Counted from the first letter of the stretch, positions 50,960 through 61,671 are shown. The stretch is DNA of 64,000 bases from CAWAHD01 sp963781785 (GCA_963781785.1 CAWAHD010000004.1:620001-684000); one strand, 5' to 3'. Program-made: numbers and translations. The notes: generated by a model not told the origin, from the letters alone.

Positions 50960-51940
50960 ATGGGTGCCGCCAGGAATTCGTCACCGTACTTCCTCGGGAT
51001 TGACCTGGGCGGCACGAACATCAAGAGCGGCGTCGTCGACGACGACGGTTGTGCGTTGTCTTCGGTCAGTTTGAAGACGGAGGCAGACCGGGGCCCCGAG
51101 GTGGGCCTGGACAACCTCGTCGCGGCGGGAAACCGGGCCGTGCAAAAGAGCGGCCTGGGGTGGGAACGGATTTCTGCCGTCGGGCTCGGCTCGCCGGGGA
51201 CCATGGACCTCCGGGCGGGGATGCTGCTGGAGCCGCCAAATCTTCCCGGCTGGGACAACCTGCCGATCCGGAAGCTGCTCGCCGACCGGCTGAAGAAGCC
51301 GGTCGTTCTCCAGAACGACGGGAATGCGGCGGCCTACGGGGAATACTGGGCTGGCGCCGGCAAGGGCACCCACAGCCTGGTGATGTTCACCCTCGGCACG
51401 GGAATCGGCGGTGGAATCGTTGTCGGAGGCCAGATCATCGAGGGCCGGCACAGCCACGGCGGCGAGTGCGGACACATCGTCATCGTGGCTGATCACGGTC
51501 GCCGCTGTTCGTGCGGAGCTTTCGGGCATCTCGAGGGTTACGCCTCGGCCACTGCCGTCGTTCACAGGGCCAGAGAGGCCCTTACTGGCAGCAAGGAGCC
51601 TAGCCGGCTGCGGGAGATCGATCCCCGAGAGCTATCCAGTCGCGCGGTCGCCGAGGCCGCGGCCGCCGGCGATCCGCTCGCCGTTGGCCTGTTGCACGAG
51701 ACGGCCCATTACCTGGCGGTCGGAGCCGTAACTCTCATGCACACGATTGACCCGGACCTCATCCTCTTTGGCGGCGGCATGATCGCGGCGGGAGATGCTT
51801 TCCTCGAAGACATCCGATCGCGGATCCGTGCCATGGCCTTTCCAGTGCCCGCTGAGCGAACCCGCGTCGAGTACGCTCGGCTCGGGAGCGAGGCCGGCTT
51901 CATCGGTGCGGCCGGATGCGCGCGGACGCAGAAAACCTGA
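50960..51940 (+). CDS. ROK family sugar kinase (glucokinase-like)
   Basis: This is an intact 326-residue protein. The ATP-binding motif LGIDLGGTNIKSG is at the N-terminus, sugar-binding LQNDGNAAAYGEYWAG in the middle, and LGTGIGGGIVVGG follows. The ROK zinc site reads HGGECGHIVIVADHGRRC then SCGAFGHLEGYAS. In most members the last part is CGxxGCLE, so the third cysteine is His here, which can still bind zinc. The protein probably phosphorylates glucose or a related hexose in the cytoplasm. It is convergent with recJ. Confidence 0.9.
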   Translation: MGAARNSSPYFLGIDLGGTNIKSGVVDDDGCALSSVSLKTEADRGPEVGLDNLVAAGNRAVQKSGLGWERISAVGLGSPGTMDLRAGMLLEPPNLPGWDNLPIRKLLADRLKKPVVLQNDGNAAAYGEYWAGAGKGTHSLVMFTLGTGIGGGIVVGGQIIEGRHSHGGECGHIVIVADHGRRCSCGAFGHLEGYASATAVVHRAREALTGSKEPSRLREIDPRELSSRAVAEAAAAGDPLAVGLLHETAHYLAVGAVTLMHTIDPDLILFGGGMIAAGDAFLEDIRSRIRAMAFPVPAERTRVEYARLGSEAGFIGAAGCARTQKT

Positions 51941-52104
51941 GTGGGCTTGCCGAAGAAGTTGTGCCGACCGGCCGCCGCGTCCGATCCGTCCGATCAGATT
52001 CAGAGGCCGGCGTGATTCTTCCGGCTGGAAACCCTGACCCTCGACCCAAGCAATGCGGCGGTGCCGCGGGGATCGGTTTTCCGTGTTCCATTTTCAATCG
52101 AAAA

Positions 52105-53846
52105 TCAGGTGCCGTTGTCGAGCTTGAAGTCCTTGATCTCGAGCTGCACTTCGCGGCGGTTGTTCCACTCGTTGATCGAGGGATGGAAGACGATGGAGCA
52201 GCGAGAGCCGGCAGTCAGCGACTGTGCTCTCTCGGCGAGGTTCCAGCCGATGGCTTTGTATTCGGTCGATCCCTGCCTGAGCCGAAGCTGAAGGTGGTTT
52301 TTCTGCTGTCCGACCGCACGGGGAACGCCGGCGACCTCCAGGCCAGCGGCCAGAAGGAGCGGCCGCGGGTTGCCAATTCCAAACGGCTCGATATTGCCGA
52401 TCTCGGCCACGACGCCGAGATTCAGCTCGGCCAGGAGGACCTCGGCGTCGACATTCAAGACGCGCTCGAGATGTTCTGCTGAGAGTAAGCGGCGGCACGT
52501 TTCCTCGAACAGTCGGGCGAACTCCGGAAACTGATCCCCGGTCACCCTCAGGCCGGCCGCGGCAGGGTGTCCGCCGAATCCGGCCAGGGTATGCGAGGAT
52601 TCCAGGATCGCCTCGTAGAGGTCGAACCCCGGAATCGACCGTGCCGAGCCTTGCGAGATTTCCGGCCCGAGAGCGACCAGGATCGACGGTCGGTGGAACA
52701 TCTCGGCCAGCCGGCCGGCGACGATCCCGATCACGCCGGGGTGCCAGCCTTTGCGCCCGAGAACAATCGATTTGCGGTCGCCGAGACCTCCCTCGGCCTT
52801 GAGCATCTCCCTGGCTTCGTCCAGAATCTGGCGTTCGACATGCTGGCGTCGCAGATTGCAGTCGTCCAGCACGGCGGCGATCTCGCGTGCCTTCTCGTGG
52901 TCTGTGGTCGTGAGCAGGTCAACGGCGAGCATGGCACGCTCGAGTCGACCTGCCGCGTTGATCCTCGGCGCGAGCCCGAAGCCGACCGTGTCGGAGGTCA
53001 GCCGCTTGCCGTCGGAGGCACCGCTTACCTCCAGGAGGGCCTTGAGCCCGACACCAGGCCCGTCGGCGATACTCGCCAGGCCGTGCCGCACCATGATTCG
53101 ATTCTCGTCCCGAAGTGGAACCATGTCGGCGATCGTCGCGACCGCGACGTATCCCAGGGCCTTCACCAGATAATCTCTCAGGTGAGGCGACGCCCGCTTG
53201 CCATCGCCGAATGACTTGCAGACCTGCCAGGCAAGCTTGAACGCGACCCCGGCCCCGCACAGGTCGCCGCACGGATACGAGCCGCCTGGCAGGCGAGGAT
53301 GAACAATCACCGAGGCCGCCGGCAGCTTCGGACCAATTGTATGGTGGTCGGTTACGATGAGCTCGACGCCAAGCTCGCGCGCAGCTCGGCCTCGGCCACC
53401 GCGGAGATCCCACAGTCGACCGTCACGATCAGTGAAGCCTCGGACTGTCGCGCCAATCGCGTGAGGGCCTCGGCGGAAAGCCCATAGCCTTCGTCAACAC
53501 GATGCGGAATGTAATATTCCAGCCGGGTGGCGCCAGCCAGGCGCAGGCATCCCCAAAGGATGCTCGTCGCGCAGACGCCATCCACGTCGTAATCGCCGTA
53601 AACGACGATCTTGCGGCCCTGGCGGATTGCCTCGACGATCGAGAGAGCGGCCGGCGCCGCTCCCGGCAGGAGGGCCGGGTCGTGCAGGCTGCCCATGCGG
53701 GCTTCCAGAAACGCCAACGCCACGGCGGGGTCTTCGATTCCCCGGTTGATCAGAAGCTGGGCCACGAGCGCGGAAATGCCGGCCTCGCGGCTCAGGTTCA
53801 AAATCCGCCCCTGGTCATGCGGTTTCAGACTCCAGCTTGCATGCAT
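52105..53846 (-). CDS. recJ: Single-stranded-DNA-specific exonuclease RecJ (frameshifted)
   Basis: RecJ degrades single-stranded DNA 5' to 3' in recombination and mismatch repair. ATG 53846 starts MHASWSLKPHDQG. DHH-family motif I is KIVVYGDYDVDGVCATSIL and motif II SLIVTVDCGISAVAEAEL. The frame then breaks near 53360, in GAGCTGCGCGCGAGC, where one base would restore ELARELGVELIVTDHHTIG (the DHH motif). The second part has VAVATIADMVPLRDENR, APRINAAGRLERA and GWHPGVIGIVAGRLAE, the DHHA1 GFGGHPAAAGLRV block, and an OB-fold C-terminus. Total ~580 residues is normal. It lies 47 nt after corA in the same direction. Confidence 0.92.
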
Positions 53847-53893
53847 CGGCGGCCTTGTCTCGCGGAGCGCAAAGTGGGTGCCCTGGCGCTCGG

Positions 53894-54949
53894 TTAAATC
53901 CACTTCTTCCGCTTGGCGTAAATCCAGATAAAGCACGGGGACATCGCCATGATCGCGTTCGTTCCCCAGAACAACAAGTCTTTCGGGAGCGCCTGATTGA
54001 ACGCCAGCGCCTCGCCGAAGAAGTTCATGCCGAAAAAACCGACGAGGAACGACATCGGCATGAACATCACCGTGACGATCGTCAGCGTTTTCATGATGTC
54101 GTTCGTTCGGTTGGAAACGACCGACAAATACGTCTCGATGGCGCCCGAGATCAGGTCGCGCAGGCTTTCGGAGATGTCGTGAATGCGCACGACGTGGTCG
54201 TAGAGGTCACGAAAGTAAACCCGGTGCTTGGCCTGGACCGGCTGGTAAGGATCGCGCGCCAGGCGATTGAGCACTTCGCGCTGAGGCGACAGGGTCTTGT
54301 GCAGGCGGATCGCCGCGCGCTTGAGCCGGAAGATGGTCTGGAGGCACTTGGGAGTCGGGTTGGCGATCACCGCGTTCTGGATCTCGTCAACCTGATCGTC
54401 CAGAAACTGGATGGCTTCGAGTGATTGGTCGATCGCCAGCTCGAGAAACCGGTAGAGAAGATGGTCGGATCCCTGGCGCAGCCGGTCTCGCGGCTCGCGG
54501 GCGATACTGGCGCGGTCGCGGTCGAGGATGGGCATCACCTCGGTATGGTAAGTGAGGACGTAATTCTTCCCCAGGAAAATATCCAGCTCGTCCAGCTCGA
54601 CGGAGTTTGCCTCGGGTTTGATGCCGACCACCTGAAAGACGATGTAGAGATAGTCGCCCCAGTCGTCGACCTTGGCGACGTGGCATTCTTGAAGTGCGTC
54701 CTCGACGGCAAGGGGGTGAAAATGAAACAGCCCGCCCAGCCAGTCGGCGAGCTCGCGATTCTCGTCTTTCTCCGACCCCAGGATATCGACCCAGAGGAGG
54801 CCGGCGCGGTCGGCGATGGCCTCTTCGACTCGAGTAATGGGGAAGTCTTCGTGGAAGGTGCCGTGGCCGTCGCGGTAGGAGAGATGAATGACCGGACGGG
54901 CGACGGGCGAATCGGTCATGTGCGGGGCGGAAACGCCGGGCTCGCTCAT
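53894..54949 (-). CDS. corA: CorA family magnesium/cobalt transporter
   Basis: This intact 351-residue protein starts at ATG 54949, which overlaps the preceding gene's stop as ATGA, so translation is probably coupled. A cytoplasmic alpha/beta domain is followed by the long helix and two membrane segments (IVTVMFMPMSFLVGFFGMNFF and LLFWGTNAIMAMSPCFIWIY). The signature GMN is at ~307-309, and the C-terminus is the usual Lys/Arg-rich KRKKWI. The GMN is followed by FFGE rather than YGMN-type residues. It moves Mg2+ (possibly Co2+ or Ni2+) across the inner membrane as a pentamer. Confidence 0.93.
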   Translation of the reverse strand: MSEPGVSAPHMTDSPVARPVIHLSYRDGHGTFHEDFPITRVEEAIADRAGLLWVDILGSEKDENRELADWLGGLFHFHPLAVEDALQECHVAKVDDWGDYLYIVFQVVGIKPEANSVELDELDIFLGKNYVLTYHTEVMPILDRDRASIAREPRDRLRQGSDHLLYRFLELAIDQSLEAIQFLDDQVDEIQNAVIANPTPKCLQTIFRLKRAAIRLHKTLSPQREVLNRLARDPYQPVQAKHRVYFRDLYDHVVRIHDISESLRDLISGAIETYLSVVSNRTNDIMKTLTIVTVMFMPMSFLVGFFGMNFFGEALAFNQALPKDLLFWGTNAIMAMSPCFIWIYAKRKKWI

Positions 54950-55413
54950 CGCGAAGCGTCCTGCATCGGCGGCTGGGAGCCCCGCTGGCGGTAGTACTCT
55001 TTCCGGAAGAGGTTCCACTCATCGACGAGATCGATGGCCAGGGGGGCGCCCTGCTGAGCGGGTATCACGCGGCGGATTGGCGAGTGGAAGGCTCCGAAGA
55101 GCCACTTGGCGTTTTTGTCGCCGATGTCGACGTTCACCAGTCGAATCAGATCGAGCCCGACCGGCACCCTGTCTGCTAGAAAGGTGCCGTCGGCGTGCAG
55201 GCGAGCCGACCGAAGCTTGCCGACGGTGCCGTCCACGGGAACGAACTCGATCCAGCCGCCCTGGACGGGGTGCCCGTTCTCAGTGACCTTGCCGCGAACG
55301 GAGGTTACCGGCATTCGCTCCGGCACAAGCGAGGCAGTACAGCCGCTCGAGCCGACCAGGCACGACAATGTCAGGGGGCAGAGCCAGGCGACTGTCCGGC
55401 GATCGACAATCAT
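54946..55413 (-). CDS. Small exported protein, probable lipoprotein
   Basis: This 155-residue protein has an N-terminal hydrophobic segment ending in a Cys (CPLTLSCLVGSSGCTASL), a plausible though non-canonical lipobox. The rest (VRGKVTENGHPVQGGWIEFVP, ARLHADGTFLADRVPVGLDL) resembles the small carboxypeptidase-regulatory-like beta-sandwich lipoproteins abundant in planctomycetes. Its stop overlaps the corA start by four bases, and it lies 35 nt after the HEAT-like gene, so the four genes from 57214 to 52105 look like one transcript. Confidence 0.75.
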   Translation of the reverse strand: MIVDRRTVAWLCPLTLSCLVGSSGCTASLVPERMPVTSVRGKVTENGHPVQGGWIEFVPVDGTVGKLRSARLHADGTFLADRVPVGLDLIRLVNVDIGDKNAKWLFGAFHSPIRRVIPAQQGAPLAIDLVDEWNLFRKEYYRQRGSQPPMQDASR

Positions 55414-55448
55414 CGGTCTTGATGGGCGCTGGAAAGGATTGCTGTCTC

Positions 55449-57214
55449 TTACCGTGGTCTCCTGCCGCCTTTGCGGGGCGCCGCGGCGGCTGCCGGCTTG
55501 GACTTGGCCGCATCATCCTCTACCGCTTGATCGCCGGCGGCGTCGGCCAGCGGGTAGGTGTTGCCATCCTGGACCAGGTGGCGATCGGCCGGCTTGTTCT
55601 GGACAAGAAAGTCGCGGAGGGCGGCGACTTTTCCCCTCAATTCTTCCTTGTTCTCATCCCGCTGTCTCGAGCCTGAGTACAGGTTGTCGACGGCGCTCTT
55701 GGCGACCGGGGTCACAAGGTCGAAGACCTTCCGGACAAAGTCGCTGTTCTCACCGGTGTTCGCACGCAGCAGCCCGGAATCGCCCTGGCCGGACACTCCG
55801 CTGAACGCCTGATAAACCGGTCCCACCAGGAGTGCGGTGAGGTATTTCGCCTTGGCGGGATTGATCGACCTCGGGTGCTCTGGTTCGGCCGGCGAGCCAA
55901 GCGGCTTGGGGATCGCGATGCCCTTGGTTACCTTGGTGCCGGCGGGTCCCGCCTTGGCCGGAGCCTTTTTCCGAGCCTCATCCGGCGCCCTGGCCGTCTT
56001 GGCTGTCGCCTTCTTGGGACTGTCCGGCAGCAAGGAAGCAATCTCGGTCGCGAGGTCGGCCGCGAGGGAGCCGACCCAATGCGCGACCAGGGCATAGTTG
56101 TACTTGGGGACGGATGCATTGATCTTCATCAAGCCCAGGGCCCGCGCGGCTTCCGAGCGAACCTCGGGCTTGGCGTCGCTATCGGACAGCAATCGCATCG
56201 CCGCGCTGGCCATCGCGGCCGGCTTCGGTCGATTCGGCTCGAACCCTTCGCGCATGGCGCTCGAAGACTTCCAGGGCGCGAAGCTGGACGGGCCAGGGAA
56301 TCTCCTCTTCATTTTCGAGAAAATCAGCGACAACCTTGGCGGCATTGACCTGATCCGTGCCGCCCAATCGTCGCCCGTTTTCGATGATGTTCGACATCCC
56401 TTCCAGCGCCCATAATTTCACCCAGACGGTCTGGTCCCGGTCTTTGATCTGGGCTTCGTAGGTGGGCAGCATCTCGGTGCTGCCGCTTTCGCCGAGGACG
56501 ATCATGGCCTGAATGCGGGGGATCAGATGGTTCTTGAGGAGCGGAACAAGACGCAACAGCAAAACCCGGTTGTACACAGCGAGGAATGCCTGCGTGTTAT
56601 GACTCCTGGCGCTGAATAGCGGCACGATCAAGTTCGTGGTGGCGTCCTGGATGGCGCGGGCCGTCTTCGAGTTGGGACTACTCTTGGTGTTGGCGTTGAT
56701 CAGCGCCATGATGTTCGCGTGGTCGGTGAGTTTCGCGGCCATCGCGTGGACTACCTTGTCGATCAAGGCTTTGTCGACGTTCGGGTCTACCCCCTCGGCG
56801 ATCGCTTTGAATTGCAGGACTTCGCCATCGGTAACACTGGGCCCGATGACCGGTTTGAACTCGTCGACGTCGAGTAGCTTCTCGGCTCTGGGGTCTCTGA
56901 ATATCTCGTTGAGGACGACCTTGTGGCTCGGGGCGGAATCGTCGCCGTCGGCGTCCTCACCGGGCTTGCCGGCGGGGGGCTCTGCGCTTGGACTTGGGCT
57001 TATCGTCCTCATCGTCCCCGGAATCGGCGGGGTTGGTTTTGGCCGGCGTGTCTTTCCTGTTGCCCTGGCGCGCCTCGGCCGGCATGACCGCCGCAAGCCA
57101 GAGCGTGACGCCGAGGCACGCGACCGTACCGTGCCAGACCCACGGAAAACCAGGACGGGACGATTCTTGGTATTCGATCGTCGATTTTCGATTCCGGACC
57201 GAGCGCCCAGCCAT
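55449..57214 (-). CDS. Exported HEAT-like repeat protein of unknown function (two frameshifts)
   Basis: ATG 57214 is chosen for the GGAGG eight nt upstream; an earlier TTG at 57262 is possible. A signal segment (HGTVACLGVTLWLAAVMPAEA) precedes a Lys/Asp-rich linker. The frame changes near 56990 to SHKVVLNEIFRDPRAEKLL and a helical region (LVPLLKNHLIPRIQAMIVLG, VKLWALEGMSNIIENGRRLG). It changes again near 56250 to PNRPKPAAMASAAMRLLSDS and RSEAARALGLMKINASVPKY. These alternating helices look like HEAT repeats. It ends with an Ala/Lys-rich basic tail. No enzyme motif is visible. It is the first gene of the group with the lipoprotein, corA and recJ. Confidence 0.65.
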
Positions 57215-57529
57215 TCCCGCCGCCTCCGATGAAAACACGCTGCCCATAGAACCCAAAATCAACTCATCTCACGACGATTCTTACACTTCCATCGACGGCA
57301 CACTAGTTCAAGTTAACCCGCGTTTTGCGTGCTGTCAAGTGAATGGCCGCTGTCCGGGTGATCCTGGCGAGCCAGGTGCGATTGATCGATCGGAAGCGAT
57401 GAGCCAGCAGGCGGGCTCGCGGCCAGCGGTCGGCCCGCCGGCCGATCCCGAACGGACCGTGCCCGTCTTCTTTTTTGATGCTTTGCCGATGAATCCGTTC
57501 CCAAAATCCACCGATTCTTTTGGCAGTCG
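57215..57529. other. Divergent intergenic region
   Basis: Between the HEAT-like gene (minus) and the MBL hydrolase (plus) no gene is seen. The left ~90 bp are relatively AT-rich and probably hold the minus-strand promoter, though no box pair with good spacing was found. Confidence 0.4.
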
Positions 57530-57558
57530 TTGAGGGCGAGCGGGCCAGACCGTAGAAT
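57530..57558 (+). promoter_or_regulatory. Sigma-70-like promoter for the MBL/sigma/kinase-like genes
   Basis: TTGAGG at 57530-57535 and TAGAAT at 57553-57558 are separated by 17 bp. The match is moderate at -35 and 5/6 at -10, with a ~57-nt leader to ATG 57622. Confidence 0.5.
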
Positions 57559-57621
57559 GAGAGCCGATCCGAAGGGCGCGGACTCCCGCGGGTCTTCTCG
57601 GGGTCTCAAATCGGGCTTCTC

Positions 57622-58404
57622 ATGATCGAGCGGCGTTACGTGTTTCCGGGCGTGCTGGAGATGAACTACCAGGCGCGGCGGCGGATGGGCGTCAATATCT
57701 ACCTGGTTGACGGCGGCACGGAGTTTGCTCTGATCGATGTCGGCTTTCTCGATGAGCTGCCCGATGTACTCGAGCTGATCCGCCAGATGGATTTCAGTCT
57801 TTCTGCGTGCAGGTTGATCGTCGCGACCCACGCCGACGTCGATCACACACAGGGACTTGCGCGTGCCCGCGAGGTGCTCAAGTGCCAGGTGGCCGCCCAC
57901 CCCAAGAGCGTGACGGCAATCGAGGAAGGGGACGAGATCCTGAGCTACGCGCGGATTGACGCTCAGGGGATCCGGCTGCCGATCAGCCGGTGCAAGGTCG
58001 ACCTCGCGATCGACGAGGGGGATGTCCTGAAAATCGGCGACAAGGCGCTGGATGTGTGGAGCACGCCTGGGCACACGGCCGGCCAGCTCGCATTCCGGAT
58101 GGGAAGACTGCTGTTCTCCGGCGATAACATTTTCCGGGATGGATCCGTCGGGGTGATCGACGCGCATCATGGCTCGAACCTGCTCGATTTTATCGCCAGC
58201 TTGAAGCGGATCCGCGGCGCGGACGTCGACTTTCTGCTGCCGTCACATGGTCCGATCTTCCGCAAGGACGATGCCTTGATCGACGCGACGATCGCGCGAC
58301 TGGAGTCCTACACGCACCTGGCCGATTTCGGTACGTGCGCCGTCGATTGGCCCCTCATGGACGAGTGGGAGGAAGAGCTCGCTCGCGGCGAGCTGGATTT
58401 TTGA
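57622..58404 (+). CDS. Metallo-beta-lactamase-fold hydrolase with variant metal motif
   Basis: This is an intact 260-residue protein. MBL-fold elements are NIYLVDGGTEFALIDVG, ATHADVDHTQG, WSTPGHTAGQLAF, LLFSGDNIFRDGSVG and LLPSHGPIF. The first motif is H70-x-D72-x-D74-H75, whereas the standard is HxHxDH, so the second metal-binding His is Asp. This could alter metal choice or number. Likely a cytoplasmic hydrolase of thioesterase or lactone type. The stop TGA shares its last base with the AAGGAG of the sigma gene, so expression is coupled. Confidence 0.88.
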   Translation: MIERRYVFPGVLEMNYQARRRMGVNIYLVDGGTEFALIDVGFLDELPDVLELIRQMDFSLSACRLIVATHADVDHTQGLARAREVLKCQVAAHPKSVTAIEEGDEILSYARIDAQGIRLPISRCKVDLAIDEGDVLKIGDKALDVWSTPGHTAGQLAFRMGRLLFSGDNIFRDGSVGVIDAHHGSNLLDFIASLKRIRGADVDFLLPSHGPIFRKDDALIDATIARLESYTHLADFGTCAVDWPLMDEWEEELARGELDF

Positions 58405-58418
58405 AGGAGCCAAACCGC

Positions 58419-59020
58419 TTGCCAGCCGACGATTCGCTCGTGACCAGCGTCACCTTGCTGGGCCGTCTCCGCCTGGACCCCAAGGACGAGGAGGCCTGGC
58501 GCGATTTCGTTGCGAGGTATCGGCCCAAGATACTTGAGTGGTGTCACGGCTGGCGGCTCCAGGAATCCGACGCGCAGGACGTGACCCAGGCTGTGCTCCT
58601 CAAGCTCAACAGCCTGATGAAGACGTTCGCCTATGATCCGTCGCGGAGCTTCCGCGGCTGGTTGAAGACGATCGCCCATCACGCCTGGCGTGACCTGGTG
58701 ACCGACCGGAAAAGAGTGGGCGCCGGCACCGGCGACAGCCGGATGGGAGAGTTTTTCGCCAGCCTCGACGCCGGCACCGACCTGGTCGAGCGTCTCGACC
58801 AGGAATTCCGCCGCGAGCTGATGGACCAGGCTATGCTGCGAGTGCGGCCGCGGGTCGCGCCCGGACCTGGGAGGCCTTCCGGCTGACGGCCCTGGAGGGT
58901 TGCACAGGCGCCGCCGCCGCCGCCCGGCTCGAGATGAAAGTCGCCACAGTGTACGTCGCCAAGAGCGAAGTCAAGAAAATGATCCGGGAAGAGATCCGCA
59001 AGCTCGAAGGTGTCGAATGA
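58419..59020 (+). CDS. ECF RNA polymerase sigma factor (frameshifted)
   Basis: TTG 58419 is the chosen start because AAGGAG lies nine nt before it and the product then begins PADDSLVTSVTLLGRLRL, the usual planctomycete ECF N-terminus. Region 2 is clear (WRDFVARYRPKILEWCHGW, ESDAQDVTQAVLLKLNSLM, SFRGWLKTIAHHAWRDL). The frame shifts near 58855, and region 4 continues as TWEAFRLTALEGCTGAAAA and LEMKVATVYVAKSEVKKMI to the stop at 59020. About 200 residues. The last base pairs overlap the ATG of the next gene (ATGA). ECF factors paired with Ser/Thr kinase-like proteins are a known planctomycete arrangement; here the partner is unusual. Confidence 0.85.
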
Positions 59021-61369
59021 CGCAGTGCCCTGGCCGCGATCACCTCGAGAGTTTCCTCGAAAACGGTCTGAAAGGCACCGACCGCGATGAGCTCGAACGC
59101 CACGTGGAGACCTGCGCCGCCTGCCAGGAGACGCTGGAGGCGCTGACCGACGGAACCGAGCTCGGGTCGTGGCGAGCATGCGCGCTCGATGGGTCGATCG
59201 CGGCGGCCGGGCCTGCGCTGGATCTCGACCGGAACGAGTGCAACGACGGTGGCCGTGCCCGATCGTCCCCGATTGCCAACGGGTCCGGCTCGTCGATCGG
59301 CCGGTACAAGCTCGCCGAAAAGATCGGCGAAGGCGGGATGGGCGTTGTCTATCTCGCCGAGCAGTCGTTTGAACGGCTCCGGCGAGCGTCTGGGTTCGAT
59401 CGCGGCGAGCAGGGGAACGGAGCCGTTGCGACTCGTCAGGGCGGTGCGTCGCGAGCTCGACTGGATCGTGATGAAGGCGCTCGACAAGTACCGGTCGCGG
59501 CGGTACGAAACGGCGAGCGCGCTGGCCCGCGACGTCGAGCGCGATCTTGCCGGCGACCCCGTGGAGGCTGGCCCGCCGACGGCGGTCTATCGCTTGGGGA
59601 AGTTCGCGCGAAAGCATCGGGGCGCACTGGCAACTGCGGCTGGGTTTGCGGGCCTGCTCATTGGTGCCACCGTACTCTCGACCTGGCTGGCATTCCGGGC
59701 CACCCGGGCCGAGCAAGTGGCCGAGAGCCAGCGCGACGAAGCGATTAACGCACGGAACGCCGAGGCCCTCGAGCGCGGCCGCGCCCTTGCCGCGGAGAAG
59801 ACCGCCCGCAGCGAGGCCGACAAGGCCACCACAATTAACGAGTTTCTCACCCGCGACTTGCTTTCGCAGGCCGAGCCGGCGAATCACGCGGTGGAGGACA
59901 AGGTGACCTTGCGGGAGGTGCTCGACCGCGCCGCCGACAAGGTGGGCGAGCGGTTTACCAACCAGCCGGATGTCGAAATCGCGCTGCGAAGCTCGATCGC
60001 CTGGACCTATCACGGTCTGGCTTCGTGGGAGCGGGCCGAGGCCCAGTGGCGTGCCGTGCTTGCGGCCGCCAGGCGGCGCAACCCCGACTCCGTCGAGGCG
60101 TTCCAGGGCGCAGAGCGAGCTCGCTCACGTTCTCAGGCATCGGGGCCAGCTCGACGAGAAGCTCGTCGCACAGGCGAAGGAGGCTGCCCAAGGCCTGACT
60201 CGCTTGCTCGGCCCCGACCACATCGACACGCTCAACAGCCGCAACAACCCCGGCGTGGCCTACCAGTCTGCGGGGCGACCGGCCGACGCGATCCCGATTC
60301 TTGAGGACACTCTCACGCGGAAAACTGCGACGCTCGGCCCCGACGACCTCGGCACGATTCACAGCCGGAACAACCTTGCCGAGGCGTACTGGCGTGCGGG
60401 ACTTTCCGCGAAGGCCATTCCTCTCTACGAGGGGACGCTCAAGCTGAGTTTTGCGCAGCTCCACCCCGACCACCCCGATATCGTGACCATTCGCAACAAC
60501 CTGGGCGCTGCTTACGTCACCGCGAAGCGCACCGACCTTGCCATTACGCTCCTCAAGAAGGCCGTTGAGCAAAGGATCTCCACGCTCGGCCCCGACAACG
60601 CCCTGACGCTGGAAAGCCGGAACAACCTCGCAATCGCCTATGAGGCTGCCGGGCGGACGGACGATGGAATCCTGGTGCGCAAGGAATTACTCGAGCTGCT
60701 CCAGTCGAAGTTCAGCCCCGATCATCCCGACGCGCTCCTGGGCCAGCACAACCTCGCCACGGCTTACCGGACTGCGGGGCGAACAGGCGAAGCCATCACC
60801 ACCTGGGAAGTGCTCTTGCCCCGAGCGCGGAAGACGTTCGGCAATGGGGATGAGAGGACCCGCACGGTACTTTTCAATCTTGCCACATCCCACGAAGCGC
60901 TGGGCCGCTGGGCAACCGCAATTCCACTACGTCGCGAGCTGGTCGCGATCGAGCGAAAGCTGCCAAGCCCCGCCAGTGCCGACCTGGCTGCCGATCTGGT
61001 GGGGCTGGGACTTGACCTGCTCAAGCTCGAGAGCTGGGCCGAGGCCGAGCCGATCCTGCGCGACGGCCTGAAAATCCATGAGGCAACACGGCCCGACCAC
61101 TGGACGTCGTTCAATACCCGGTCGCTTCTCGGCGCCAGTTCGCTTGGTATGCACAAGCACGCCGAGGCCGAGCCCCTGTTGCTCTCAGGCTACGCAGGAA
61201 TGAGAGCCCGAGAGGCCAAAATCCCAAAACGGCAAAGCCGTGGGCGGCTGAAGCCGGGTTGCGGGTTGTCAAGCTCTACGACATGTGGGGCCGCACCGCG
61301 GAAGCCGCACAGTGGCGGCAGAAACTGGGCCTCGCTCCGGGTCTCCCAGCCGATGGATCGCCGCGCTAG
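59017..61369 (+). CDS. Anti-sigma-like zinc finger/kinase remnant/TPR protein (kinase core missing, three frameshifts)
   Basis: ATG 59017 overlaps the sigma stop. The N-terminus has a zf-HC2-like zinc finger (HLESFLENGLKGTDRDEL then HVETCAACQE) and the kinase glycine loop IGRYKLAEKIGEGGMGVVYL. It then jumps directly to the end of a kinase domain (VRAVRRELDWIVMKALDKYR, SRRYETASALARDVERDL). VAIK, HRD and DFG are all absent. A membrane helix (GALATAAGFAGLLIGATVL) and kinesin-light-chain-type TPRs follow (LGPDHIDTLNSRNNPGVAYQ and at least five similar units). The frame changes near 59370, 60115 and 61225; the last restores the family end LRVVKLYDMWGRTAEAAQWR before the stop at 61369. It cannot be an active kinase as read. 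Confidence 0.75.
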
Positions 61370-61523
61370 GCGGTCCGGACAAAAACCGAAAAGTTGAGAA
61401 ATCGGATTAGGTTTTTGAGAGCCGGCAGTACTGCCGATTAGAGAACTCGTCGGACGTCTCGACCGCACCGCACGGTGCCGGCGCCAGTGGCGATCGCGCA
61501 TCATCCAACAGGAGAGAACACGC

Positions 61524-61671
61524 ATGGCCCCTGAAGCTGGGCGGAATCGTAAAGGCGGGGGGCGTGCGCGCCAGGAATATGCCGACAATCCATTATTGAA
61601 AGCCCCCAACGACCCGGCCATATGTCTGACCGCTCGCCGCTCGACGTGGGAGTCGTTCAAGGGTCGAAAGT
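61524..61671 (+). other. Short open frame, uncertain
   Basis: ATG 61524 follows CAGGAGAGAAC at a good distance and encodes 48 residues (MAPEAGRNRKGGGRARQEYA onward). There is no recognisable domain. It ends where the WD40 fragment begins in another frame, so it may be part of a broken gene. Confidence 0.25.
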
